Positions 55,896 to 64,000 of a stretch of 64,000 nucleotides of DNA are shown piece after piece (within the stretch, counting starts at the first letter, position 1; each line of letters starts with the position of its first letter). Source of the DNA: Pseudonocardia sediminis (GTDB lineage Bacteria; Actinomycetota; Actinomycetes; Mycobacteriales; Pseudonocardiaceae); NCBI RefSeq assembly GCF_004217185.1, contig NZ_SHKL01000001.1:5640001-5704000 (forward strand), in the 5' to 3' direction. A program made the position numbers and the translations under genes. A model generated the notes under the pieces. It was not told where the DNA came from. It saw only the letters and a program-made list of their open reading frames with translations, and ran no database searches.

Positions 55896-56968
55896 CCGCC
55901 ACCGACCTGGGACTGCCGTCGATCGGCGGTCTCGACGGGGTTCCCACCACCGACGCCAAGCAGACCGCGAAGGACTTCACCTCCGACCAGGAGGTGCGCT
56001 GGTGCCCGGGCTGCGGCGACTACGCCGTGCTCGCCGCCGTCCGGCAGTTCCTCCCCACCCTGGGGATCAAGCGCGAGAACACCGTCTTCGTCTCCGGCAT
56101 CGGCTGCTCGAGCCGCTTCCCGTACTACCTCAACACCTACGGGATGCACTCGATCCACGGCCGCGCCCCCACCATCGCCACCGGGCTCGCGACGTCGCGC
56201 CCGGACCTGTCGGTGTGGGTCGTCACCGGTGACGGCGACGCGCTCTCGATCGGCGGCAACCACCTGATCCACGCGTTGCGCCGCAACGTGAACCTCAAGA
56301 TCCTGCTGTTCAACAACCGGATCTACGGGCTCACCAAGGGCCAGTACTCGCCGACGTCGGAGGTCGGGAAGGTCACCAAGTCGACGCCGATGGGGTCGCT
56401 GGACCACCCGTTCAACCCGATCTCGCTGGCACTCGGCGCCGAGGCGACGTTCGTCGGCCGGGCGCTGGACTCCGACCGCAAGAGCCTCCAGACCGTGCTC
56501 GGCGCGGCCGCGGCGCACCGCGGGTCGGCCCTGGTCGAGATCTTCCAGGACTGCCCGATCTTCAACGACGGCAGCTTCGACGTGCTCCGCAAGGGCGAGA
56601 ACGAGAACCGCCTGATCCCGGTCACCCACGGCGAGCCGATCCGCTTCGGCGCCGAGGGTGAGGACGGCCTGGGCACCCACGCCGTCGTCCAGAAGGGGTT
56701 CGGGCTCGAGGTCGTCGAGGCGGCCTCGGTCGACCCGTCGCAGATCGTGGTGCACGACGCCGGAGACCACGAGCTCGCGTTCGCGCTCTCGCGCCTGTCC
56801 GACCAGGACCTGACCCACACGATCACCGGGATCTTCCGGCAGGTCGAGCGGACCACCTACGACGACGCCGCGCGCGCCCAGGTGCAGCAGGCCAAGGACG
56901 CCGCCAATGGCGAGGCCGACCTGCAGAAGCTGCTCGACGGCCGCGACACCTGGACGATCGTCGCCTGA
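55892..56968 (+). CDS. korB: 2-oxoacid:ferredoxin oxidoreductase, beta subunit
   Basis: A 358-residue TPP-binding subunit. The thiamine motif is VVTGDGDALSIGGNHLIHAL to ILLFNNRIYGLTKG (GDG...NN). The [4Fe-4S] ligands are in RWCPGCGDYAVLAAV and SGIGCSSRFPYYLN, with the fourth Cys in EIFQDCPIFND. It pairs with KorA. The ATGA overlap with korA implies coupled translation. No ferredoxin gene is adjacent. Confidence 0.95.
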
Positions 56969-56981
56969 CCGGCCGCACACG

Positions 56982-57022
56982 ACGTCGGGCCCCGTTCCTC
57001 CTGCAGGGACGGGGCCCGACGT
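56982..57022 (+). terminator. Intrinsic terminator after korB
   Basis: A perfect 14-pair stem (ACGTCGGGCCCCGT and complement) with a 13-nt loop, 14 nt after the korB stop. Confidence 0.85.
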
Positions 57023-57055
57023 GTGTCCGCTCCCGCGCCGGCCCGCCCGCGTCCG

Positions 57056-57095
57056 GCGTCACGAAACGGTGGGCCACTCCGCCATCGCGTGACGC
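57056..57095. repeat. 40-nt palindromic repeat, copy 1
   Basis: Flanked by GCGTCACG and CGTGACGC (8-nt inverted ends). Copies 1 and 3 agree at all but five positions of 40. See finding. Confidence 0.8.
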
Positions 57096-57138
57096 TCGCC
57101 GGCCGGGTTGTGTGTCGCCGTGGGGGGACGAACATCGG

Positions 57139-57178
57139 GCGTCACGTTGTGGCGAGGGGGACGTACATGTCGTGACGC
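57139..57178. repeat. 40-nt palindromic repeat, copy 2 (divergent interior)
   Basis: Same ends and length as copies 1 and 3, but the interior differs more. It starts 83 nt after copy 1. Confidence 0.75.
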
Positions 57179-57220
57179 TCGACGAGTGCGCGGCCCGTCA
57201 TCGGCGGAGAGCGGCATCGG

Positions 57221-57260
57221 GCGTCACGAAACGGCGGGCCACACCGACATCTCGTGACGC
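57221..57260. repeat. 40-nt palindromic repeat, copy 3
   Basis: Identical ends GCGTCACG and CGTGACGC, with an interior near that of copy 1. It starts 82 nt after copy 2, so the three copies are regularly spaced. Confidence 0.8.
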
Positions 57261-57297
57261 TCGTCTGGCGGCAGGCCGCAAACCGGGTTGGACCGCG

Positions 57298-57350
57298 TCG
57301 GGCCGGGCCGGGCCGAGCCGAGCCGAGCCGGGCCGGGCCGCGCCGGGCCG
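57298..57350. repeat. Low-complexity pentamer tract
   Basis: About ten tandem GGCCG/AGCCG units in which GGGCC and GAGCC alternate; typical of slippage in GC-rich intergenic DNA. The whole 56969-57415 interval has no gene. Confidence 0.7.
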
Positions 57351-57360
57351 CTTGCTGACG

Positions 57361-57402
57361 ACGTCGGGCCCCACTCCGCCGGGGCGGGGTGGGGCCCGAT
57401 GT
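57361..57402 (-). terminator. Terminator of the low-complexity membrane-anchored protein gene
   Basis: A 14-pair stem (ACGTCGGGCCCCAC with its complement, one G/T) with a 14-nt loop, just past the minus-strand stop at 57416. The arm is almost the same as that of the korB terminator. Confidence 0.8.
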
Positions 57403-57415
57403 GGGTTCGGCGGTG

Positions 57416-59221
57416 CTACCGCTTGCCGGGACGCTCGTTCCAGGCGATGAAGCCGGCGGCCTGGGCCTCGACGACGCCGATGAAGTAGATGTCGGCGCGG
57501 GTGCGGATGTAGTACGGCGACTCCGTCGTGTGGTAGCGGCGCGAGCCGCTGTGCGCCTTGACCTGGTGCGTGTCCGGCGGCGCGGAGCCGTCGGCCGGGG
57601 CGTGGATCGAGCCCGGGTGCGGGCCCTCCGCGGCCCGCGGCACCCCGCTCCCGGCGACCGCTCCTCCGGGGGTCCCGGCCGGGCCGATCAGGCCCGAGTC
57701 CAGGGACGCCAGCGCGGAGCCGCCGAAGCGGTTGTCCGCGGCGGCCGGACCGCCCGGGTGGGCCGGGCCGGCCTGTCCGGTGCCCGCGGCCTGACCCGGC
57801 GCATCGGTCCCGGCACCCACCGGGCCGGAGCCCGTCCCGATCGGAGCATCGGCGGTCGAGTCGGTCTCCGTACCGGTCGGGACCGCACCCGAGGTCGCCG
57901 CGGACGACGTGGTCCCGTCCGCAGCGGCCGTGCCGGCCGCCGGTGCCGTACCGGTCGCGGGTGCCGTGCCCGTCGCGGCTGCCGTGCCGCCGGCGGGAGC
58001 GGTCGTCGAGGGCGTGTCGTCGTCCGCGCCCGACGCGGCGACCCCGACGGCGGCGGCACCGGCCACGCCCGCGGCCGCGACACCGGTCGCGACCGTGGAC
58101 GATCTCGTCCCGGACCCCTCCCCCTCGCCCGTGCCCGCTCCCGCCGGAGCGGCCGGGGACCCGGCACCGTTGCTCTCCGGCCCCGCACCGGGCGTCGTGG
58201 GATCACCGCCGGACGAGGGCGTGCCGGTGGACGCCGTCGCGGGAGCGCCCCCCGGAGCCGCACCGTCGGAGATGAACCCGCCCGCGGTGCTGGTGAGCTT
58301 GTGCGGGTCCTGCCGCGGGTCGTAGCCGGTCTGCCAGATCTGGGTCGACGGAGTCGTGGCCCCGCCGGTGTCGGTCGAGGCGGTACCGGTCGGGGCGTCG
58401 GTCGTGGTCGCACCGACCGTGGCGGCACCGGCCACCGTCGCACCGGCCACGGCACCACCGGCCGCCGTGACACCGGAGGCGCTCGCCCCCGGGGTGCTCG
58501 CGCCCGGGGTGGTCGCCTCGGCCGCGGAAGGGGCAGAGGACGGGGACGACCTCGGTGCGGTGGCGCCGGGCGTCGTCGGGCCCGTCGTGGAGGAGTCGGC
58601 GAACAGCGCGTCGCCGCCGGTCGCGGCCGGGAGGCGTCCGTCGCCGGAGACGGCGGGCGACCCGCTCGCGGGGGTGGTCGTGTCCGAGCCGGGCACGACG
58701 GCCGGGGATCCGGACGGCGGTGTCACCGGCTCACGCGCGGAGCCCTCGTCCCGGACCGACGCACCCGGGCCCCGACCGTCGCCGGAGCGTTCGACGCCGG
58801 AGTTCTGCCCGTCGATGGTGGTCTGCCCGTCGGTGGAGTCCCCGCGCGTCGCGGCGTAGGCGGCCCCGCCCGCACCGAGACCCACCGCCGCGGCGGCAGC
58901 ACCGGCCGCCTTCCCGGAACCGGAACCCGAGCCGGACCCGCCGGCCGGCGCCGCGTCGGCCGGGTCCTCACGCAGAGCGTGCCGCGGTCGCGACTCCTCC
59001 ACGGGCGGCGGGCCGGCGTCGGTGCCGGCGGAGCCGCCCGTCCCCGCCTGCGGTGCGGGCGGTCCTCCCGGCGGGGGCGCGTCGGCCGGGGCGGACCCGG
59101 CAGACGATCCGGTCTCCTGCTCCGCGCGGGCACGCGACCTCGACCGCGCGCGCAGCACCAGCGCGACGATCACGATGATCACGATGACGGCGATGAGCAG
59201 CCACAACACGCTCTGGCCCAT
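57416..59221 (-). CDS. Membrane-anchored low-complexity protein with C-terminal sunset-like domain
   Basis: A 601-residue protein. An N-terminal membrane segment (MGQSVLWLLIAVIVIIVIVA) and basic RARSRSRARAEQ stop-transfer are followed by about 500 residues of Ala/Thr/Gly/Ser/Pro-rich disordered sequence with repeated TPGA, TGTAPA and ATGVAAAG units. The last 60 residues form a conserved module, KAHSGSRRYHTTESPYYIRT to ADIYFIGVVEAQAAGFIAWN, like the short sunset-type domain appended to several actinobacterial L17/L21-like or nuclease proteins. Topology would put the tail in the cytosol. The start at 59221 is chosen because the membrane segment follows at once; the frame is open upstream. Confidence 0.68.
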   Translation of the reverse strand: MGQSVLWLLIAVIVIIVIVALVLRARSRSRARAEQETGSSAGSAPADAPPPGGPPAPQAGTGGSAGTDAGPPPVEESRPRHALREDPADAAPAGGSGSGSGSGKAAGAAAAAVGLGAGGAAYAATRGDSTDGQTTIDGQNSGVERSGDGRGPGASVRDEGSAREPVTPPSGSPAVVPGSDTTTPASGSPAVSGDGRLPAATGGDALFADSSTTGPTTPGATAPRSSPSSAPSAAEATTPGASTPGASASGVTAAGGAVAGATVAGAATVGATTTDAPTGTASTDTGGATTPSTQIWQTGYDPRQDPHKLTSTAGGFISDGAAPGGAPATASTGTPSSGGDPTTPGAGPESNGAGSPAAPAGAGTGEGEGSGTRSSTVATGVAAAGVAGAAAVGVAASGADDDTPSTTAPAGGTAAATGTAPATGTAPAAGTAAADGTTSSAATSGAVPTGTETDSTADAPIGTGSGPVGAGTDAPGQAAGTGQAGPAHPGGPAAADNRFGGSALASLDSGLIGPAGTPGGAVAGSGVPRAAEGPHPGSIHAPADGSAPPDTHQVKAHSGSRRYHTTESPYYIRTRADIYFIGVVEAQAAGFIAWNERPGKR

Positions 59222-59441
59222 GTCGGCCCTCCGATCGGTGTCCGGACCGGACGGCCGCGAACGGATGGTTGATATCACGGATCGTGCCCACCGCACAGGT
59301 GTCGCACGGCCGCGGTCCCACCCGGCCCCGGCGCCGGTCACCTCCCCGCCATCGTGCCGCGCCGACCCCCTCCACGCCGCCCCCGACACCCACCTTTCGA
59401 ATGACGGGGCGCCGAAAGGGTCGAGGTGATCTCATGGGGGC

Positions 59442-60362
59442 GTGACGACGGGGCACGACGAGAAGGCGCTCGACCGCGGCGGTGTCGCCCTCGGCGTCGG
59501 CGCCTACGCCCTGTGGGGCCTGTTCCCCGCGTTCTGGCCGCTGCTCGACCCGGCGGCCCCGCTGGAGGTCCTGGCGCACCGCATCCTGTGGACGACGGTG
59601 CTGATGACGGTCGTCCTCACCCTGCTCCGCGGGTGGGCGCCGCTGCGGGGCCTGGGCCTGCGCGGCTGGCTCACCGTCGCCGCGGCGGCGGTCTTCATCG
59701 CCGTCAACTGGGGCCTGTTCATCTACGGCGTGTCGGTGGACCTGGTCGTCGAGGCCGCGCTGGGCTACTACATGACCCCGCTGGTCAGCGTCCTGCTCGG
59801 AGTGCTCGTACTGCGGGAACGGCTCGGCGTCCTGCAGTGGACCGCCCTCGCGCTCGGTGCGGCGGCGGTGCTGGTGATCAGCATCGGCAACGGGACCGTG
59901 CCCTGGCTGTCGATGGTGCTGGCCGCGTCGTTCGGCCTGTACGGGCTGATCAAGGCGACGGTCCCGCTCCCGGCCACGACCAGCCTCACCGCCGAGGGGA
60001 TCGTGCTGTTCCCGCTGGCCGGGATCTACATCCTGGTGCTGCAGCTGACCGGCGACGGCACGTTCGTCGGCCTCGGGCCCTGGCACCTGCTGCTGATGCT
60101 CTCGGCCGGCCCGGCGACGGCGCTGCCGCTGCTGCTCTACGGCATGTCGGCGCGCCGGATCCCGCTGTCGGTCCTCGGCGTCCTGATGTACCTGAACCCG
60201 ACCCTGCAGTTCCTCTGGGGCGTCCTCGTCGTCGGGCAGGACATGCCCCCGGCACGCTGGGTCGGGTTCGGGCTGATCTGGGTCGCGCTGGCCGTGTTCA
60301 CCGTCGACCTGCTGCGCCGGACCCGGCGCAGCGACGGTCAGCCGGTGCGCTCGACGGTGTAG
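59442..60362 (+). CDS. rarD: RarD-type EamA transporter
   Basis: A 306-residue protein with ten membrane segments of the EamA/DMT superfamily. The RarD signature is GVGAYALWGLFPAFWPLLDP, and WGLFIYGVSVDLVVEAALGY, LGYYMTPLVSVLLGVLVLRE and SFGLYGLIKATVPLPA match. Family members were first linked to chloramphenicol sensitivity; the substrate is unknown. The GTG start follows ATGGGGGC. Its 3' end overlaps the convergent polyprenyl synthase gene by 25 nt. Confidence 0.9.
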   Translation: MTTGHDEKALDRGGVALGVGAYALWGLFPAFWPLLDPAAPLEVLAHRILWTTVLMTVVLTLLRGWAPLRGLGLRGWLTVAAAAVFIAVNWGLFIYGVSVDLVVEAALGYYMTPLVSVLLGVLVLRERLGVLQWTALALGAAAVLVISIGNGTVPWLSMVLAASFGLYGLIKATVPLPATTSLTAEGIVLFPLAGIYILVLQLTGDGTFVGLGPWHLLLMLSAGPATALPLLLYGMSARRIPLSVLGVLMYLNPTLQFLWGVLVVGQDMPPARWVGFGLIWVALAVFTVDLLRRTRRSDGQPVRSTV

Positions 60363-61345
60363 TCCACCAGCGTGGACAGGGCGTCGATCGCGGCGCACGG
60401 CGGCAGCTGGGCGAGCTCCTTGCGGGCCTCCTCGGCGTAGCCGGCGACGGTCCGACGCGCCTCGGCGATGCCGTTGCCCGCGCGCAGGAGGCCGAGCGCC
60501 TCGTCGACCTCGGCGTCGTCGGTCAGCGGGCGGGAGAGCAGCGCGTGCAGCCGTGCGTGCTCGGGGCCCTCCTCGCGCAGCGCGTAGAGCATCGGCAGGG
60601 TGTGCACGCCCTCACGCAGGTCGGTGCCCGGCGTCTTGCCCGAGTCGTCGGCGGGTGAGGCGATGTCGATGATGTCGTCGGAGATCTGGAACGCGGTCCC
60701 GATGATCTCGCCGAAGCGCCGCAACGCCTCCACGTGCTCCGGGGAGGCACCGGAGTACATGCCCCCGTAGCGACCGGACGTCGCGATCAACGACCCGGTC
60801 TTCTCCCCCACCACGCGCAGGTAGTGGGCCACCGGGTCGTCGTCGGCCCGCGGGCCCCGGGTCTCGCGCATCTGGCCGGTGACGAGCTCGGCGAACGTCT
60901 CGGCGATGATCCGGACCGCGTCCGGGCCGAGGTCGGCGACCAGGCGGGAGGCGTGGGCGAACAGGAAGTCCCCGGTCAGGATCGCGACCGAGTTGTCCCA
61001 GCGGGAGTTCGCGCTCTCCGCGCCGCGGCGCATCGTGGCCGCGTCCATCACGTCGTCGTGGTACAGCGTGGCCAGGTGGATCAGCTCCACCACGGCCGCC
61101 GCCGTGATCACGTCGTCCCGTTCCGGGTGCGGCCCGACCTGTGCCGCCAGCAGCGTGAACAGCGGCCGGAACCGCTTGCCGCCGGCGTCGATCAGGTGCA
61201 GCGACGTCTCCGTCACGAACCGGTAGTCCCCCTGCACCTCACGGTGCAGCAGGTCCTCGACCCGCTTCAGGCCGTCCGCCGTGGCCTCGGCCAGCGCCGG
61301 GTCGGCCAGCTGAACCCCGGCGACGCTCTGTGTCTCCACCCCCAC
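60338..61345 (-). CDS. Polyprenyl (hepta/nonaprenyl-type) diphosphate synthase
   Basis: A 335-residue trans-prenyltransferase. The first Asp-rich motif is HLATLYHDDVMDAATMRRG (DDxxD in the variant DDVMD) and the second is FQISDDIIDIASPADDSGK (DDIID). GGKRFRPLF is the substrate site. Small residues before the first motif allow a long chain. It probably makes the menaquinone side chain, consistent with NADH-dehydrogenase genes next to it. GTG start; nuoN ends 12 nt upstream. Confidence 0.92.
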   Translation of the reverse strand: MGVETQSVAGVQLADPALAEATADGLKRVEDLLHREVQGDYRFVTETSLHLIDAGGKRFRPLFTLLAAQVGPHPERDDVITAAAVVELIHLATLYHDDVMDAATMRRGAESANSRWDNSVAILTGDFLFAHASRLVADLGPDAVRIIAETFAELVTGQMRETRGPRADDDPVAHYLRVVGEKTGSLIATSGRYGGMYSGASPEHVEALRRFGEIIGTAFQISDDIIDIASPADDSGKTPGTDLREGVHTLPMLYALREEGPEHARLHALLSRPLTDDAEVDEALGLLRAGNGIAEARRTVAGYAEEARKELAQLPPCAAIDALSTLVDYTVERTG

Positions 61346-61357
61346 AGCCTACGAAGG

Positions 61358-62989
61358 TCAGCCGCTGAACGCGCCGCCACCGGCCCACTCGAGGGCAGGT
61401 GTGGGGAGGATCCCCAGCAGAAGGGTGACGAGCACACCGAGAGTGATGGCCGCGGTCGTGAACGCACCCGGCACCACGACCGTCGGCCCGTCGGCCGCCG
61501 GCTCGCTGAAGTACATCAGCACGATGACCCGCAGGTAGAAGAACGCGGCGACCGCGCTCGCCACCAGGGCGATCACGACCAGCGGCGCCATGCCGTCCGA
61601 CAGGGCGGCCGAGAACACCGCGAACTTCGCGGTGAACCCGCTGGTCAGCGGCAGTCCGGCGAGGGCGAGCAGCAGGAACGTCATCGTCCCGGCGACGACC
61701 GGGGAGCGCTTGGCCAGGCCCGCCCACTGCGAGAGGTGGCTCGCCTCGCCGTCGGCGTCGCGGACCAGCGAGATGAGCCCGAAGACCGCGATCGTGGTGA
61801 AGCCGTAGGCCAGCAGGTAGAACAGCGTGCCCGACGTGCCCTCCTGGGTGATCGCCATCGTGCCCAGCAGCAGGAAGCCGGCGTGGGCGATCGAGGAGTA
61901 GGCGATCATCCGCTTGACGTCGGTCTGGGTGAGCCCCAGCACGGCGCCGACGGCCATCGACAGGACCGCGACGGCCCACAGCACCCCGCGCCACTCCCAG
62001 CGGGTGGAGCCGAACGCGACGTAGAGCACGCGGGCGATGGCGCCGAACGCGGCGACCTTCGTGCAGGCCGCCATGAACGCCGTCACCGGCGTCGGGGCGC
62101 CCTGGTAGACGTCCGGGGTCCAGGTGTGGAACGGCGCCACCGAGCCCTTGAACAGCAGCCCGACGAGCAGCAGTGCCAGACCGGCGAACAGCAGCGTGTC
62201 CGAGCGGGTGCTGCCGGCCGTCGCGGCGGAGATCTCGGACAGGCGCACCGAGCCGGAGTAGCCGTAGAGCAGCGCGAGGCCGTAGAGGAAGAACGCCGAG
62301 CCGAACGCCCCGAGCAGGAAGTACTTGACCGCCGCCTCCTGGGAGAGCAGGCGGCGACGGCGGGCGAGCCCGCACATCAGGTACAGCGGCAGCGAGAGCA
62401 CCTCGAGCGCGATGAACATCGTCAGCAGGTCGTTCGCCGCGACGAAGGCCATCATCCCGCCGAGCGCGAACAGCACGAACGGGAACATCTCGGTCTGCAT
62501 CGTCGGCGCCTGGCCGGGAAGCCCGTAGGACCGGTCCACGTGCTCGGACGACCCACCGGTGCCGCCACCGCCGCCGGCGGCTCCGACACGGCTCGCCGCA
62601 CGCTCGGCCGCGGACGGGATGAACGCCCCGCCCGGCTCGACCGATCGGTCGGCGATCATCAGCAGGCTCGGGATCGCCAGCAGCAGCAGGGTGCCCCAGA
62701 GGAACAGCGTCGGGTTGTCCACCGACAGCGACTCGCCGAGGGTCACCAGGGGCTGCGGTGAGCCGAGCGCGTACCCGGCCAGCGCGACCAGGGCCGCGAC
62801 GATCACCAGCCCGGCCCAGGTGACCTGGACCGGCCAGCGCTGGTGCCGGGGCAGGAACGCCTCGATCAGCACCGAGATGCACGCACCGCCGAGGACCACC
62901 AGCAGCGGCGCCACGGCGACGCCGTCGATCGCCGGGGCCGGGATCGCCTGCTGGGCGAGCACGGCCACCACATCGTTCGCCGCGTTCAT
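61358..62989 (-). CDS. nuoN: NADH-quinone oxidoreductase subunit N
   Basis: A 543-residue proton-pumping subunit of complex I with about 14 membrane segments. The conserved SVAPFHTWTPDVYQGAPTPV loop (Lys/His channel), DVKRMIAYSSIAHAGFLLLG and SGFTAKFAVF are standard. An insertion of Gly/Ser (about residues 132-155, AAGGGGGTGGSS) lies between helices. ATGA overlap with nuoM; the last gene of the nuo operon here. Confidence 0.95.
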   Translation of the reverse strand: MNAANDVVAVLAQQAIPAPAIDGVAVAPLLVVLGGACISVLIEAFLPRHQRWPVQVTWAGLVIVAALVALAGYALGSPQPLVTLGESLSVDNPTLFLWGTLLLLAIPSLLMIADRSVEPGGAFIPSAAERAASRVGAAGGGGGTGGSSEHVDRSYGLPGQAPTMQTEMFPFVLFALGGMMAFVAANDLLTMFIALEVLSLPLYLMCGLARRRRLLSQEAAVKYFLLGAFGSAFFLYGLALLYGYSGSVRLSEISAATAGSTRSDTLLFAGLALLLVGLLFKGSVAPFHTWTPDVYQGAPTPVTAFMAACTKVAAFGAIARVLYVAFGSTRWEWRGVLWAVAVLSMAVGAVLGLTQTDVKRMIAYSSIAHAGFLLLGTMAITQEGTSGTLFYLLAYGFTTIAVFGLISLVRDADGEASHLSQWAGLAKRSPVVAGTMTFLLLALAGLPLTSGFTAKFAVFSAALSDGMAPLVVIALVASAVAAFFYLRVIVLMYFSEPAADGPTVVVPGAFTTAAITLGVLVTLLLGILPTPALEWAGGGAFSG

Positions 62990-64000
62990 CGCGCTGTTCC
63001 TCCCACGGGCACCGGGTCGGCCAGGCCGACCTCCTGCATCGTCGCCGTCACCGACGGGTTGATCACGTCCAGCAGCGGCGCCGGGAAGAACCCGAGCACC
63101 ACGATCGCCACGATCAGCGGGGTCACCACCGCGATCTCACGCCGGCCCAGGTCCGGGAACCCGGTGCCGGCCCGCTTCGCCGCCACCCCCGGGTCGACCA
63201 TCGCGCCCGGGCCACCGGCCCCGGCCCCCTCCAGTACGCCGGTCACCGCGTCGCCGCGGACCGGGCCCTGCATCGTGCGCTGGTAGAACCAGAGCACGTA
63301 GAGGGCGGCGAAGATGATGCCCACGGTCGCGATGATGGTGAACACCGGCTCGTTCGGGAACGAGCCGATCAGCACCAGGAACTCGCTGACGAACGAGTTC
63401 GTGCCCGGCAGCGCCAGCGACGACATCCCGGCCACCAGCAGGCAGCCGGCCAGCAGCGGGGCCAGCTTGGCCACGCCGCCGTAGTCGGCGATCTTGCGCG
63501 ACCCGCCGCGGGTGATCAGCAGGCCGACCATCACGAAGAGCATGCCGGTGGAGAGGCCGTGGTTGACCATGTAGAGCGTCGCACCGGCGAAGGCCTGGCT
63601 GGAGAAGGCGAAGATCCCCAGCGCGATGAAGCCGAAGTGCGCGATCGAGGTGTAGGACACGAACCGGCTCATGTCGGTCTGCCCGACCGCGAGCAGCGCC
63701 GCGTAGAGGATGCCGACGACGGCCATCGTGAGCACCAGCGGTGCCAGCGTCTGGCTGGCCGCCGGGAACAGCGGCAGGCAGTAGCGCAGGAACCCGAAGG
63801 TCGCGACCTTGTCCAGCACGCCGACCAGCAGCACCGCGCCGACGATCGGGGCCTCGGCACCGGCGTCGGGCAGCCAGGTGTGGAACGGGAACAGCGGCGC
63901 CTTGATCGCGAAGGCGACGAAGAACCCGAGGAAGAGCCAGATCTGCGTCGACGTCGGCACGGACGCCGCCATCGCCTGCAGCTCGGCCCAGGTGAACGTG
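62986..64000 (-). CDS. nuoM: NADH-quinone oxidoreductase subunit M, N-terminus outside window
   Basis: The last 338 residues of NuoM are visible, with the frame still open at the window edge. Diagnostic parts are FAIKAPLFPFHTWLPDAGAE and TDMSRFVSYTSIAHFGFIAL, and the NHGLSTGMLFVMVGLL helix. It is a proton-pumping antiporter-like subunit of complex I. The last four bases overlap the nuoN start (ATGA). Confidence 0.95.
   Translation of the reverse strand, partial: TFTWAELQAMAASVPTSTQIWLFLGFFVAFAIKAPLFPFHTWLPDAGAEAPIVGAVLLVGVLDKVATFGFLRYCLPLFPAASQTLAPLVLTMAVVGILYAALLAVGQTDMSRFVSYTSIAHFGFIALGIFAFSSQAFAGATLYMVNHGLSTGMLFVMVGLLITRGGSRKIADYGGVAKLAPLLAGCLLVAGMSSLALPGTNSFVSEFLVLIGSFPNEPVFTIIATVGIIFAALYVLWFYQRTMQGPVRGDAVTGVLEGAGAGGPGAMVDPGVAAKRAGTGFPDLGRREIAVVTPLIVAIVVLGFFPAPLLDVINPSVTATMQEVGLADPVPVGGTAR

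Noticed and set aside
57056-57260. CRISPR-like array
   Set aside because: Repeats are palindromic, the middle copy has diverged inside, only three copies exist and no cas gene is nearby. A palindromic repeat family fits better.

Overview
The window is very GC-rich and densely coded, with many GTG starts, F420/FMN-type oxidoreductases, cytochrome P450s, actinobacterial-type NusG and SecE, a fused KorA/KorB oxidoreductase and a mycobacterium-like block of translation genes. This points to a chromosomal segment of an actinobacterium of the Pseudonocardiaceae type; the gene content fits Pseudonocardia best. The assignment is an inference from protein resemblance and gene order, not from a search.

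Layout. 1-8.2 kb: redox and lipid genes: a truncated F420-type oxidoreductase, an NDMA-type alcohol dehydrogenase / R2-like ligand-binding oxidase / MpaB-like oxygenase run, a divergent sensor kinase and response regulator, an SCP2 protein and a CaiB/racemase-type CoA enzyme. 8.2-13.0 kb: conserved core block on the minus strand (tRNA-Thr, tRNA-Met, rpmG, hadA, hadB, a 69-residue protein, tRNA-Trp, secE, nusG, rplK, rplA). This matches the order I recall from Mycobacterium tuberculosis, except that hadC is missing. 13.2-15.8 kb: a zinc-starvation island with cysteine-free S14, L28, S18, L33 and L32 paralogues and a degenerate CobW-like protein resembling Rv0106, arranged around a candidate Zur box. 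15.8-30.8 kb: accessory metabolism: a decayed LuxR-type regulator, a P450/acyl-CoA synthetase operon, tenA, a serine hydrolase, a patatin, a second P450 with an SDR and a TetR regulator. 30.8-34.5 kb: two PEP-utilising-type proteins, each carrying only part of the usual domain set. 34.5-46.5 kb: acetyltransferase, CocE-type hydrolase, alcohol dehydrogenase, small secreted protein, a SpoIIE phosphatase near a degenerate HATPase, an AraC/NmrA divergent pair, and two broken genes (a kinase-fold phosphotransferase and a methyltransferase). 46.5-52 kb: tRNA-Tyr, YajQ, then a two-gene operon of an ATP-grasp ligase and a large protein with a papain-like Cys/His/Asn signature, followed by a BLUF photoreceptor. 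52-64 kb: htpX, an enoyl-CoA hydratase, korA-korB, an intergenic cluster of 40-nt palindromic repeats, a low-complexity membrane-anchored protein, rarD, a polyprenyl diphosphate synthase, nuoN and partial nuoM.

How parts fit together. KorAB, the polyprenyl synthase (probably for the menaquinone tail) and NuoM/NuoN belong to central carbon oxidation and respiration. The zinc island provides ribosomal proteins that need no zinc, while the zinc-binding L33 is kept in the core block nearby. The most promising uncharacterised system is the ATP-grasp / papain-like pair at 47.5-50.8 kb: a bond-forming enzyme next to a predicted bond-cleaving or acyl-transferring enzyme.
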